Source of the DNA: Rhizobium sp. NFR03
GTDB taxonomy: Bacteria; Pseudomonadota; Alphaproteobacteria; Rhizobiales; Rhizobiaceae
Length of the DNA stretch: 64,000 nucleotides
Direction: 5' to 3'
Assembly: GCF_900111275.1 (NCBI RefSeq)
Contig: NZ_FOGR01000004.1
Location: 644,201-708,200, forward strand
Shown: positions 16,185 to 25,177 of the stretch, piece by piece
Layout: each line of letters opens with the position of its first letter
Numbering within the stretch: position 1 is the stretch's first letter
The notes under the pieces: generated by a model
The model's database searches: none
The model's input: only the letters and a program-made list of their open reading frames with translations
What the model was told of the DNA's origin: nothing
Made by a program: the position numbers and the translations under genes

Positions 16185-17045
16185 ATGACTGGGAAGAACC
16201 GATTTTTCTGCCATGCAAGTGCAACGACGAGAATTATTGTTTATGGAGCCGCGCTGTCCCTTCTTGCAGGCTCGGTCCTGGCGCAGGACTGCCAGCCCAG
16301 GATTTCCGACGACAAGCTGACCAAGCCCGGCCATCTTGTCATGGCGACGAGCCCGACGCTTCCGCCGATGGCCTATGCAGACAAGAACGGCACGCTGATG
16401 GGCATGCGCATCGAGATCGGTGTCGAGGTCGCCAAGCGGCTCTGCCTCACGCCCGAATATATCAGCACGGAATATGCAGCCATGGTTCCCGGCCTGCAGG
16501 GCGGCCGCTGGGACATGATCAATGCCGGCCTGTTCGTCACTGCCGAGCGCCGCAAGATCCTTTTCATGATCCCTTATGAGAATCTCGCCATCAGCATTTC
16601 CACGGTGGTGGGAGGCGCGGACCCGATCAACAAGATCGACGATCTCGCGGGGAAGACGGTCAGCACGGATATCGGTGGCTATGCCGAGCGCAAGATCAAG
16701 GAACTCAACGCCGACTTCGCCAAGCGCGGCCTGCCGGAAATGACGATCAACCTGTTCGACAACTACGCCACCGTCTATCAGGCGCTTCGGGCCGGCCAGG
16801 TGCAGGCGGCCGTGTCGATCGATCCGGTTGCCAAGCAGTATCAGGACCGCGGCGAATTCACCCATGCGCTGTCCGGCATGTACCCGACGCCCGGATCGTT
16901 GTCGTTCGGCAACAAGGATATCGCCGAAGCCGTCTCCACCGCTCTCAAGGAGATGAAGGCCGACGGCGCGCTCGACAAGATCATGTCGGCCTATGGCGTG
17001 ACGCAGGCCCCCGGCGATCTCGCCGTCCTCGGACAGGACGGCTGA
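16185..17045 (+). CDS. polar-amino-acid-type ABC transporter substrate-binding protein
   Basis: Periplasmic binding protein of the bacterial extracellular solute-binding family 3, 286 residues, with a signal peptide ending near SVLAQ. Conserved landmarks are PPMAYADKNGTLMGMRIEIGVEVAKRL in the first lobe, GRWDMINAGLFVTAERRK, and the hinge/second-lobe region IDDLAGKTVSTDIGGYAE. Such proteins bind amino acids, opines or small nitrogen compounds. It opens an operon with permease, ATPase and an alcohol dehydrogenase, directly after an operator box, so its ligand is probably the substrate of the island. Only one permease gene follows, so the permease would form a homodimer. Confidence 0.88.
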   Translation: MTGKNRFFCHASATTRIIVYGAALSLLAGSVLAQDCQPRISDDKLTKPGHLVMATSPTLPPMAYADKNGTLMGMRIEIGVEVAKRLCLTPEYISTEYAAMVPGLQGGRWDMINAGLFVTAERRKILFMIPYENLAISISTVVGGADPINKIDDLAGKTVSTDIGGYAERKIKELNADFAKRGLPEMTINLFDNYATVYQALRAGQVQAAVSIDPVAKQYQDRGEFTHALSGMYPTPGSLSFGNKDIAEAVSTALKEMKADGALDKIMSAYGVTQAPGDLAVLGQDG

Positions 17046-17127
17046 TCCGCCTCTTCGATTTCCCCACCTCGTCATCATGACGGCGGAGCGATCCGTCGCG
17101 CATGCTCGTGCCTGAATTGGAGACAAC

Positions 17128-17817
17128 ATGAAGGGTTGGAACTGGGACGGCTTCTTCGAATACCTGACCAATTACTACCTGTTCGAAGGGGCTATGGTCA
17201 CCCTCGGGCTGACCATCTTCGCCATGGCCGCAGGGCTGATCCTTGGCTTCGTCATTGCCGTGATGCGCATGTCGAAATACCGGTTCCTGTCGGGTCCGGC
17301 CTATTTCTACATCTGGATCTTCCGGGGCACTCCGCTTCTGGTCCAGCTGATCATCATCTATACCGGCCTGCCGCAACTCGGCATCAAGTTCACGGTGCTC
17401 CAGTCGACGCTGATCGGTCTTACGCTGTGCGAAGCGGCCTATCTCTCGGAAATCGTGCGCGCAGGGATTGCTGCCGTGCCGCGCGGCCAGATCAATGCCG
17501 CGCTCGCCATCGGCATGCGCCCGTCGCAGGTCATGCGCTACATCGTGGCGCCGCAGGCGTTCAAGATCATCATTCCGCCGCTTGGAAACTCGGTCAACGG
17601 GGTCCTGAAGACGACCTCGATCGCCTCCATCATCTCCATGGAGGAGCTGTTGCGGCGGACGCAGGTCCTCATCCAAGAGAAGTTTCTGGTGCTGGAACTC
17701 TTCGTCGTCGCGGCGCTCTACTACCTCGCCATGACAACCGCTTGGGAACTGATCCAGCGACGGATCGAGAAACGCTTCGGCAAGGCCTATGGGCCGATGT
17801 CGGCAGATGCGCATTGA
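17128..17817 (+). CDS. amino-acid-type ABC transporter permease (HisM/GlnP family)
   Basis: Inner-membrane permease, 229 residues, with about five hydrophobic helices. It carries the HisM-type N-terminal motif (GAMVTLGLTIFAM), RGTPLLVQL, and the EAA loop EIVRAGIAAVPRGQINAALAIGM that docks onto the ATPase. It follows the binding protein by 82 bases and precedes the ATPase by 12, in one operon. Confidence 0.92.
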   Translation: MKGWNWDGFFEYLTNYYLFEGAMVTLGLTIFAMAAGLILGFVIAVMRMSKYRFLSGPAYFYIWIFRGTPLLVQLIIIYTGLPQLGIKFTVLQSTLIGLTLCEAAYLSEIVRAGIAAVPRGQINAALAIGMRPSQVMRYIVAPQAFKIIIPPLGNSVNGVLKTTSIASIISMEELLRRTQVLIQEKFLVLELFVVAALYYLAMTTAWELIQRRIEKRFGKAYGPMSADAH

Positions 17818-17829
17818 GGAGATGATCCG

Positions 17830-18576
17830 ATGAGCCAGCCAAACATGATCGAGCTGCAATCCGTCTCCAAGTGGTACGGGCCTGCGTTTCAGGTCCTGAA
17901 GGACTGCAGCCTCACCGTCACGAAGGGCGAAGTCGTGGTCGTCTGCGGCCCCTCGGGTTCGGGAAAATCCACGCTGATCAAGTGCGTGAACGCGCTGGAG
18001 ACAATCGGCGAGGGCAAGGTGCTCGTGACCGGCATCGGCGTCCATGATCCGAAGACCGATCTGCCGAAGCTGCGATCCAAGGTAGGGATGGTGTTTCAGC
18101 ATTTCGAGCTTTTTCCGCATCTGACGATTCTGGAAAACCTCTGCATCGGTCAGGAGAAGGTGCTGGGCCGTAACCGCGAGGAAGCCCTTACCAAGGCCAA
18201 CGCCCTTCTCGAGCGCGTCGGTCTGACGGCCCACGCCCGAAAATACCCGGGCCAGCTTTCCGGCGGCCAGCAGCAGCGCGTGGCCATTGCGCGGGCTCTG
18301 GCGATGGACCCTGTTGCCATGCTGTTCGACGAGCCGACCTCGGCGCTGGACCCCGAGATGATCAACGAGGTGCTCGACGTCATGGTGGCTCTCGCGCAGG
18401 AGGGCATGACGATGATCGTCGTGACGCACGAAATGGGATTCGCACGGAAGGTCGCCGATCGCATCGTTTTCATGGATGCCGGCGAGATCGTCGAAATCGG
18501 TGACGGCGAGAGCTTCTTCGATAACCCGAAGACAGAGCGGGCGAAATCATTCCTGTCCAAGATTCTCGCGCACTGA
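17830..18576 (+). CDS. amino-acid-type ABC transporter ATP-binding protein
   Basis: ATPase of 248 residues in the GlnQ/HisP group. Walker [11 protein letters not shown]-loop [10 protein letters not shown], signature LSGGQQQR, Walker [16 protein letters not shown] and the switch His in VVTHEMGFA are all present, so it should be active. RBS GAGGAGA precedes the ATG. It energises the transporter encoded by the two preceding genes. Confidence 0.95.
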   Translation: MSQPNMIELQSVSKWYGPAFQVLKDCSLTVTKGEVVVVCGPSGSGKSTLIKCVNALETIGEGKVLVTGIGVHDPKTDLPKLRSKVGMVFQHFELFPHLTILENLCIGQEKVLGRNREEALTKANALLERVGLTAHARKYPGQLSGGQQQRVAIARALAMDPVAMLFDEPTSALDPEMINEVLDVMVALAQEGMTMIVVTHEMGFARKVADRIVFMDAGEIVEIGDGESFFDNPKTERAKSFLSKILAH

Positions 18577-18623
18577 AGCCTGTCGCCGTCATTCCCGGAC
18601 GTCCCTCGAAGCGGAGTATCGCA

Positions 18624-19796
18624 ATGATCAACCGTGTGCTCATGCCACGCGAAATTCTCATCGGCGGCGGCAGCCGGTTCAGGTTGCCGGGCGTGCTGAA
18701 GGGGCTGGGGGTTATCAGGCCGCTGCTCGTGGCGGACCCGGTGATGGTCAGGCTCGGTCACGCCGATGCCCTCCGCGATGCCCTGATGCGCGAAGGGATC
18801 GAAGCCGGCATCTTTTCGGACGTGGTGGAAGATCCGACCGATATCTCGGTGGCCGTCGTCGCCGAGCGGGTCGTTGCCGGCAGGCATGACGGCCTCGTCG
18901 CCATCGGTGGCGGCAGCGCCATCGATACGGCGAAGGCTGCGGCCATCGTCGTCACCACCGGCGAACCGCTTTCCGCGCTGAAGGTGCCGCGCATCGTGGA
19001 TGCCGTCGTCATGCCCGTGGTCGCCATTCCGACGACGGCGGGCACCGGGTCAGAGGTCACGCGCGCCGCCGTCATCACCAATGCCGCTGCCAACGAGAAG
19101 ATGTTGATCCTCGGCACGGCAGCGCTGCCGGTCGCTGCCATTGTCGATTACGAGCTGACGCTGACCTGCCCCTACCGGGTGACCGTGGACACAGGCATCG
19201 ACGCACTGACCCACGCGCTCGAGGCTCTCGTGAACCGGAACGGCAATCCACACGCCGAGGCCTTGGCTTTGTCCGCCTTGCAGCAGATCGGCGCGAACCT
19301 GGAGCGCGTGGCTGACAATCTCGACGATCACGCGGCGCGCGAGGCGATGATGCTCGGTGCCCTGCATGCGGGCCTTGCGGTCTCCAACACCTCGACCGCG
19401 CTGATCCATGGATTGAGCCGACCGATCGGGGCGATTTTCCATGTGCCGCACGGCATGTCCAATGCCATGGTCCTGCCGCTGGTCACCCGCTTCTCGCTGT
19501 CTTCGGCGCCGGCGCTCTACGCGGCTGCGGCGCGCGCGCTGGGTTTCGCCACGGAAGCGGATGGGGATGTCCTTGCCGGCGACAAGCTGGTTGCCGCCTT
19601 CGAAGCGCTGAACCGACGCCTGAAGGTTCCCACACTCCGGGCGTTCGGTGTCGATCGGCGACGTTATTTCGATCTTCTGCCGGAGATGGTTCGCCAAGGA
19701 CTGGCATCGGGAACACCGAACAACAATCCGCGCATTCCGACCGCATCCGAGATGGAGACGCTGTATCGTCTCGCATACGAATATGAGGGCGTTTAA
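18624..19796 (+). CDS. iron-containing alcohol dehydrogenase family protein
   Basis: NAD(P)-dependent dehydrogenase of 390 residues, family III. Visible are the nucleotide-binding GGGSAIDTAK, the PTTAGTGSE motif and the metal ligands in DTGIDALTHALE, LIHGLSRP and HVPHG. Related enzymes oxidise alcohols or reduce maleylacetate. It follows the ABC ATPase by 47 bases, with no operator between, so it is probably co-transcribed with the transporter. In the proposed pathway it could act on a 4-hydroxy- or semialdehyde-type intermediate, but this is inference. Confidence 0.9.
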   Translation: MINRVLMPREILIGGGSRFRLPGVLKGLGVIRPLLVADPVMVRLGHADALRDALMREGIEAGIFSDVVEDPTDISVAVVAERVVAGRHDGLVAIGGGSAIDTAKAAAIVVTTGEPLSALKVPRIVDAVVMPVVAIPTTAGTGSEVTRAAVITNAAANEKMLILGTAALPVAAIVDYELTLTCPYRVTVDTGIDALTHALEALVNRNGNPHAEALALSALQQIGANLERVADNLDDHAAREAMMLGALHAGLAVSNTSTALIHGLSRPIGAIFHVPHGMSNAMVLPLVTRFSLSSAPALYAAAARALGFATEADGDVLAGDKLVAAFEALNRRLKVPTLRAFGVDRRRYFDLLPEMVRQGLASGTPNNNPRIPTASEMETLYRLAYEYEGV

Positions 19797-19863
19797 ACCC
19801 CTGTTTTGAAATGACTTTCAAGATCAAGGAATACATAAAGAATTCCGATTGACTTGAATATAA

Positions 19864-19877
19864 TATGGCATACCATA
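19864..19877. promoter_or_regulatory. GntR operator copy 3 (TATGGCATACCATA)
   Basis: Reverse complement of TATGGTATGCCATA, 24 bases upstream of the first gene of the monooxygenase operon and next to a TATAAT-like hexamer (19858-19863). The agreement with copies 1 and 2 in an otherwise unrelated 105-base gap is the main evidence that it is a true site. Confidence 0.7.
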
Positions 19878-19901
19878 AGATCATATTTGCGAGGAAACAG
19901 C

Positions 19902-20504
19902 ATGACCATCCAGATCCGCAAGACGCTTTTGCAGGTTGAGACCACGCTCATCGAGGGCGGCAAGGCCGCGGCACAGCCGCTGAAACTGTTCTCGGCCTTC
20001 GCGGTGGTGAAGAACCCCTGGGCGGGGCGAGGCTTCGTCGAGGATCTGAAGCCGGAGATCCATGCGCTGGCGCCCGTTCTAGGCGAGTTGCTGACGCGGA
20101 TGATTATCGAAGCGGTCGGCTCCGGCGAGGCGGTCGAGGGTTACGGCAAGGCGGCGGTGGTCGGGCTCGACGGCGAGATCGAGCACGCCTCGGCGCTGAT
20201 CCACACGTTGCGCTTCGGCAACCACTACCGGCATGCTGTTGGCGCAAAGTCCTATCTTGCCTTCTGCAACACGCGCGGTCCCGCCAACGCGCCGATCATG
20301 ATACCGCTGATGGACAAGAACGACGAGGGGCGCCGCTCGCACTACCTGACGATCCACACCGCGATCCCCGACGCGCCGGCGGCTGACGAAATCGTCGTGG
20401 CGCTGGGGGCTTCTGTCGGCGGGCGTCCGCATCATCGCATCGGCGATCGGTACCAGGATCTGAAAGATCTCGGCAACGACGTCGAAAACCCGGCCGGCGT
20501 CTGA
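19902..20504 (+). CDS. AA_synth / DUF1185 family protein
   Basis: A 200-residue cytoplasmic protein that matches the DUF1185 (amino acid synthesis) family: IRKTLLQVETTLIEGG at the N-terminus, VVKNPWAGRGFVEDL, then GEIEHASALIHTLRFGNHYR and a C-terminal ALGASVGGRPHHRIGDRYQDL. No biochemical activity of the family is established to my knowledge. The start is the ATG at 19902, which has the RBS GAGGAAA; the longer frame from 19854 would overlap the operator. It is first gene of the operator-controlled operon, so it probably acts on the same pathway as the monooxygenase. Confidence 0.85.
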   Translation: MTIQIRKTLLQVETTLIEGGKAAAQPLKLFSAFAVVKNPWAGRGFVEDLKPEIHALAPVLGELLTRMIIEAVGSGEAVEGYGKAAVVGLDGEIEHASALIHTLRFGNHYRHAVGAKSYLAFCNTRGPANAPIMIPLMDKNDEGRRSHYLTIHTAIPDAPAADEIVVALGASVGGRPHHRIGDRYQDLKDLGNDVENPAGV

Positions 20505-20517
20505 AAAGGGCCGCGCG

Positions 20518-21357
20518 ATGCGAAAGACACAGAGCGCTCCGTCCCACCCGTTATCGCCGCAGCCAACGTTCGCGCGACGCCGTTCCGCCAGAGGTGCTGC
20601 CTATTTCGAGGCGGGCAGGGGCGAGCCGCTGGTCCTGATCCACGGCGTCGGCATGCGGCTGGACGCCTGGGCGCCGCAGATCGCGGCGTTTGAAAAGACC
20701 CATCGCATCGTCGCCATCGACATGCCCGGTCATGGCGAAAGCGCAAGCCTGCCGACCGGCAGCACGCTCGAAGATTTCGTCGCCTGGTTTGCACGGTTCC
20801 TCGATGATATCGGCATCGAGACCGCCAATGTTGCCGGCCATTCCATGGGCGCGCTGATCGCAGGCGGTGCTGCGGCCACGCTCGGCGACCGGATCGCACG
20901 GGTCGCCTATCTCAACGGCGTCTACCGTCGCGATCCCGCCGCCAAGGCCGCTGTCCTGTCGCGGGCCGCCTCCATCCGCACGGAGGGCGTCGATCGCGAA
21001 GGACCCCTGCAGCGCTGGTTCGGTGAAGATGCCAACAGCGTCCAGGCGCGCGAACTGACGCGCAGCTGGCTGGGCATGGTCGATCCCGAGGGGTACGCCG
21101 TGGCTTACAATGCCTTTGCCGGTGGCGACGAGACCTATGCGGACGACTGGCGCCACGTGCGCTGCCCCGCTCTGTTCCTGACGGGTTCGCGCGACCCCAA
21201 TTCGACGCCGGAAATGGCGGCGCAGATGGCGGCGATGACGCCCGATGGCTGGGCGCGCATCGTCGAGGGACACAGGCATATGGTCAACCTGACGGCCCCG
21301 GATGCCGTAAACGCGCTGCTTGCCGAATGGCTTTCACATGGGGAGGAGGCGAGATGA
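20518..21357 (+). CDS. alpha/beta hydrolase (RutD-like position)
   Basis: A 279-residue alpha/beta-fold hydrolase with oxyanion loop LIHGVGM, nucleophile elbow GHSMG, acid in TGSRDPNS and a late catalytic His (GHRHMVNL). About 25 residues precede the fold. It overlaps the following flavin reductase by four bases. By analogy with RutD it could hydrolyse a carbamate, amide or ester produced by the monooxygenase; the substrate is unknown. Confidence 0.88.
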   Translation: MRKTQSAPSHPLSPQPTFARRRSARGAAYFEAGRGEPLVLIHGVGMRLDAWAPQIAAFEKTHRIVAIDMPGHGESASLPTGSTLEDFVAWFARFLDDIGIETANVAGHSMGALIAGGAAATLGDRIARVAYLNGVYRRDPAAKAAVLSRAASIRTEGVDREGPLQRWFGEDANSVQARELTRSWLGMVDPEGYAVAYNAFAGGDETYADDWRHVRCPALFLTGSRDPNSTPEMAAQMAAMTPDGWARIVEGHRHMVNLTAPDAVNALLAEWLSHGEEAR

Positions 21358-22283
21358 CGGAGATGACCATCGATCCGCGCGCATTGAGGGACGCCTTCGG
21401 CGCTTTCCCGACGGGCGTCACGGTCGTCACCACGCGCGATGCCGAGGGCCGGCCGATCGGCTTCACGGCCAATTCCTTCACCTCGGTTTCGCTCGACCCG
21501 CCCATGCTGCTGGTCTGTCTTGCCCGGACATCGCGCAACTTTGCGACCATGACCGGCACCCACCGCTTCGCGGTCAATGTCCTGTCCGAAAACCAGAAGG
21601 ATGTCTCCAACACGTTTGCGCGGCCGGTCGAGGATCGGTTCGCCGCCGTGTCATGGTCCGACGCGCCATCCGGCGCTCCGGTCTTCGACGACGTCGCGGC
21701 CTGGTTCGACTGTGCGCTCGACAGCGTGCTGGAGGCGGGCGACCACGTCATCCTTCTCGGTCGGATCACCGCCTTCGGCAATAGCGGACGCAACGGGCTC
21801 GGCTATGCCCGTGGCGGCTATTTCACGCCGCGGCTGGCGGGCCGGGCGGTTTCGGCGGCCAGCGAGGGCCAGCTCGACGTCGGTGCCGTGGTCGAGCGCA
21901 ATGGCGATATTCTCCTCATCGGCGACGAGACGCTATCACTTCCCGCCTGCGAGGTTCTCGATGGCGATCCAGCAACGGCGCTGATCGGGCATCTGGAAGA
22001 GGTGACGGGATTGAGCATCACCGTCGGCTTTCTCTATTCCGTCTTCGAGGACAAGGCGGGTGGCCGGCAGCACATCGTCTACCGCGCCTTCGCCTCAGAC
22101 GGAGTGCCGCGCAGCGGTGCCTTCCATGCGCCGGCCAGCCTCGGCGGCCGCACGTTCGATACGGCATCGACCGAAGACATCGTCAATCGCTTCGCCCTGG
22201 AGAGTTCGATCGGCAATTTCGGCGTCTATGTCGGCGACGAGAGTGCGGGACGGGTACACGCCATCAGCATGAAAGGTGCCTGA
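21354..22283 (+). CDS. flavin reductase with extra C-terminal domain
   Basis: NAD(P)H:flavin oxidoreductase of 309 residues. Residues about 1-160 form a flavin reductase-like domain (RDAFGAFPTGVTVVT, GFTANSFTSVSLDPPMLLVCL), which normally is the whole protein in RutF/HpaC-type partners. An additional 150 residues follow, with a segment (LIGHLEEVTGLSITVGFLYSVFE) that reminds me of a Nudix-like fold without the Nudix box. The ATG at 21354 overlaps the hydrolase stop. It should supply reduced FMN to the monooxygenase encoded three bases downstream. Confidence 0.88.
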   Translation: MTEMTIDPRALRDAFGAFPTGVTVVTTRDAEGRPIGFTANSFTSVSLDPPMLLVCLARTSRNFATMTGTHRFAVNVLSENQKDVSNTFARPVEDRFAAVSWSDAPSGAPVFDDVAAWFDCALDSVLEAGDHVILLGRITAFGNSGRNGLGYARGGYFTPRLAGRAVSAASEGQLDVGAVVERNGDILLIGDETLSLPACEVLDGDPATALIGHLEEVTGLSITVGFLYSVFEDKAGGRQHIVYRAFASDGVPRSGAFHAPASLGGRTFDTASTEDIVNRFALESSIGNFGVYVGDESAGRVHAISMKGA

Positions 22284-22286
22284 GCC

Positions 22287-23327
22287 ATGAAGTTCTCCCT
22301 GTTCGTCCATATGGAACGCCTCGACGCCAGCCAGGACCACAAGACGCTCTACGAGGAGTTCGTTGCGCTGTGCGAGATCGCCGACAAGGGCGGCATGCAT
22401 GCGATCTGGACCGGCGAGCATCACGGCATGGAATTCACCATCGCCCCGAACCCGTTCGTGACCATCGCCGATCTTGCCCGCCGCACCAGCAATGTCCGAC
22501 TTGGCACCGGCACGGTGATCGCACCTTTCTGGCATCCGATAAAGCTCGCCGGCGAAGCGGCGATGACGGATATCATCTGTAACGGCCGTCTCGATATCGG
22601 CATCGCCCGTGGCGCTTATGCGTTCGAATACGAGCGGCTGCTGCCCGGGCTCGACGCCTGGGGCGCCGGACAACGGATGCGCGAGCTGATCCCCGCGATC
22701 AAGGGCCTCTGGGACGGCGACTATGCCCATGACGGCGCCTATTTCAAATTTCCCGCGACGACATCGGCCCCCAAGCCGCAGCAGAAACCCTATCCGCCGA
22801 TCTGGGTTGCGGCACGCGATCCGAACTCGCATGAATTCGCGGTCACAAACGGCTGCAATGTGCAGGTGACGCCGCTTTGGCAGGGGGACGACGAGGTGAC
22901 GACGCTGATGGCGCGCTTCAACGATGCCTGCGCGGCCCATCCGGAGGTCGCACGCCCGAAGATCATGCTGCTGCGCCACACCTATGTCGGCTCGACCGAG
23001 GACGATATCGAACAGGCCGCTCATGAAATGAGCGTTTACTACAACTACTTCTTCGCCTGGTTCAAGAACGAGAAGCCGATCCGCCAGGGGCTCATCGAAG
23101 CCATTCCGGAAGAGGTCATCGCGGCGAACGCCATGCTCTCGGGAACGGCGATGCGGCAGAACAACGTGGTCGGCAATGCGGACGACGTGATCGAGCGCAT
23201 CAGGGCCTATGAGGCGATGGGTTACGACGAGTATTCCTTCTGGATCGACACCGGCATGAGCTTCGAGCGGAAGAAGGCGTCGCTCGAGCGCTTTATTGCC
23301 GACGTCATGCCGGCATTTGCGGAGTAA
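22287..23327 (+). CDS. LLM-class (luciferase-like) flavin-dependent monooxygenase
   Basis: TIM-barrel FMN-dependent monooxygenase of 346 residues, full length for the family. Landmarks are SLFVHMERLDA at the N-terminus, HHGMEFTIAPNPF, VRLGTGTVIAPFWHPIKLAGE, GRLDIGIARGAY and a C-terminal SFWIDTGMSFER. With the adjacent reductase it forms a two-component system. It is the likely key enzyme of the operon: family members open rings or cleave C-N, C-S or C-C bonds (RutA, PyrA, luciferase). The actual substrate is not deducible. Confidence 0.92.
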   Translation: MKFSLFVHMERLDASQDHKTLYEEFVALCEIADKGGMHAIWTGEHHGMEFTIAPNPFVTIADLARRTSNVRLGTGTVIAPFWHPIKLAGEAAMTDIICNGRLDIGIARGAYAFEYERLLPGLDAWGAGQRMRELIPAIKGLWDGDYAHDGAYFKFPATTSAPKPQQKPYPPIWVAARDPNSHEFAVTNGCNVQVTPLWQGDDEVTTLMARFNDACAAHPEVARPKIMLLRHTYVGSTEDDIEQAAHEMSVYYNYFFAWFKNEKPIRQGLIEAIPEEVIAANAMLSGTAMRQNNVVGNADDVIERIRAYEAMGYDEYSFWIDTGMSFERKKASLERFIADVMPAFAE

Positions 23328-23331
23328 GGGC

Positions 23332-24795
23332 ATGGAGCGTTTCCAGGAATATATCGACGGCCAGTTCCTCGACGGGGAGGCCCGCTTCGACAGCCTCGAC
23401 CCGGCGACCGGCGCGGTGTGGGCGACGATGCCCGAAGCGCGGAAGGCGGATGTCGACCGGGCCGTGTCCGCGGCCCATGCGGCGCTTTATGACGGTGCCT
23501 GGCCGAAAATGACGGCGACCCAGCGCGGCAAGCTCCTCTACAGCCTGGCCGATCTCGTTGCCGCAAACGCGCAGACACTGGCGGAGCTTGAAACCCGCGA
23601 CACCGGTAAGATCATCCGCGAGACATCGGCCCAGATCGCCTATGTCGCGGAATATTACCGCTATTACGCCGGTATCGCCGACAAGATCGAAGGCTCCTAC
23701 CTTCCGATCGACAAGCCCGACATGGATGTCTGGCTGCGGCGCGAGCCCGTCGGCGTGGTGGCGATGGTGGTCCCTTGGAACAGCCAGCTGTTTCTCTCGG
23801 CCGTGAAGATCGGCCCGGCGCTTGCCGCCGGCTGCACCGTCGTGGTCAAGGCATCCGAGGACGGTCCGGCCCCCCTGCTGGAACTGGCCCGGCTGATCCA
23901 CGAGGCAGGCTTTCCGCCCGGCGTCGTCAACGTGATCACCGGCTTTGGCCCATCCTGTGGCTCGGCGCTCGGCCGACATCCGAAGATATCGCACGTCGCC
24001 TTCACCGGAGGCCCCGAAACGGCCCGGCATGTGGTGCGCAACTCGGCGGAAAACCTCGCCTCGACATCGCTTGAACTCGGCGGCAAATCGCCCTTCATCG
24101 TGTTCGCTGATGCCGATCTCGAGAGTGCCGCCAATGCGCAGATCGCCGGCATCTTCGCCGCCACCGGGCAGAGCTGCGTCGCCGGATCGCGCCTGATCGT
24201 GGAGAAGAGCATCAAGGACCGGTTCGTCTCGCTGCTCAAATCGAAGGCGGAGGCTATCCGCATCGGCGCGCCGCTGGACATGGCGACCGAGGTCGGCCCC
24301 CTTGCCACCAGCCGCCAGCGGCAGGCCATCGTCGCACTTGTCGAACGCTCGGTTGCGGCAGGCGCAACGCTTGTGACCGGCGGCAGACCGATCGAGGGCG
24401 ACGGCTTCTACTATCCGCCGACCATCCTCGATTGCGACGGCGTGGCGTCGCCCTCTCTCGTCGAGGAATTCTTCGGCCCCGTCCTGTCGGTGGTGTCCTT
24501 CGAGGACGAAGCACACGCCCTGCATCTGGCCAACGATACGGTCTACGGACTTGCCGCCGGCGTCTTCACCCAGAACCTGACCCGCGCCCATCGCCTGATG
24601 AAGGGGATCCGGGCCGGCGTCGTCTGGGTCAATACCTACCGGGCCGTCTCCCCCATCGCGCCCTTCGGCGGCTTTGGCCTGTCGGGCCATGGCCGCGAAG
24701 GCGGCATGGCGGCTGTGCTGGACTATACGCGCACCAAGACGATCTGGCTGCGCACGTCAGACGATCCGATCCCCGATCCCTTCGTGATGCGGTGA
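23332..24795 (+). CDS. aldehyde dehydrogenase
   Basis: NAD(P)-dependent aldehyde dehydrogenase of 487 residues with the full catalytic set: VPWN (Asn150), general base Glu248 in LELGGKSP, and nucleophile Cys282 in GQSCVAGSR. The ATG at 23332 lies four bases after the monooxygenase stop. It probably oxidises the aldehyde released by the monooxygenase or hydrolase step to a carboxylic acid. Its stop overlaps the start of the NIPSNAP gene. Confidence 0.94.
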   Translation: MERFQEYIDGQFLDGEARFDSLDPATGAVWATMPEARKADVDRAVSAAHAALYDGAWPKMTATQRGKLLYSLADLVAANAQTLAELETRDTGKIIRETSAQIAYVAEYYRYYAGIADKIEGSYLPIDKPDMDVWLRREPVGVVAMVVPWNSQLFLSAVKIGPALAAGCTVVVKASEDGPAPLLELARLIHEAGFPPGVVNVITGFGPSCGSALGRHPKISHVAFTGGPETARHVVRNSAENLASTSLELGGKSPFIVFADADLESAANAQIAGIFAATGQSCVAGSRLIVEKSIKDRFVSLLKSKAEAIRIGAPLDMATEVGPLATSRQRQAIVALVERSVAAGATLVTGGRPIEGDGFYYPPTILDCDGVASPSLVEEFFGPVLSVVSFEDEAHALHLANDTVYGLAAGVFTQNLTRAHRLMKGIRAGVVWVNTYRAVSPIAPFGGFGLSGHGREGGMAAVLDYTRTKTIWLRTSDDPIPDPFVMR

Positions 24796-25133
24796 TGCCG
24801 ATGTTCGTCGAGATTCGGACTTATCGACTGAAGAACGGTGCGATCCCCGCCTACCTGAAGGTGGTCGAGGAGGAGGGCATCGCGATCCAGAAGGCGCATC
24901 TCGGCCAGCTCGTCGGCTATTTCTCCAGCGAGATCGGTCCGATCAACGAGATCGTCCACATCTGGGCCTTCGACAGTCTCGACGACCGCGAACGGCGGCG
25001 CTCGGCATTGATGGCGGACCCGGCCTGGCAGGCTTTCCTGCCCAGAATTCGCGATCTGATCGAGGTGGCGGAGAACAAGATCATGAAGCCTGCCCGGTTT
25101 TCGCCAGTGGGAGGCGAGACCAGTCATTTTTAA
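24795..25133 (+). CDS. NIPSNAP family protein
   Basis: A 112-residue protein with the ferredoxin-like NIPSNAP pattern: FVEIRTYRLKNGAIPAYLK at the N-terminus, VGYFSSEIGPINEIVHIWAFDSLDDRERRR in the middle, and FLPRIRDLIEVAENKIMKP at the end. The start overlaps the aldehyde dehydrogenase stop by one base (TGATG). NIPSNAP genes often sit in catabolic operons with monooxygenases, but their function is not settled. It closes the catabolic operon; 44 bases follow before the next transporter gene. Confidence 0.88.
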   Translation: MPMFVEIRTYRLKNGAIPAYLKVVEEEGIAIQKAHLGQLVGYFSSEIGPINEIVHIWAFDSLDDRERRRSALMADPAWQAFLPRIRDLIEVAENKIMKPARFSPVGGETSHF

Positions 25134-25177
25134 AGCATATGCATAAAAAGCTCTAATAAAACAAGGAGTATGGGAAC

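Noticed and set aside
24432..25133. Long frame giving an N-terminally extended NIPSNAP protein
   Set aside because: The extension lies in a shifted frame of the aldehyde dehydrogenase; the ATG at 24795 overlaps that gene's stop and begins at the conserved NIPSNAP start.
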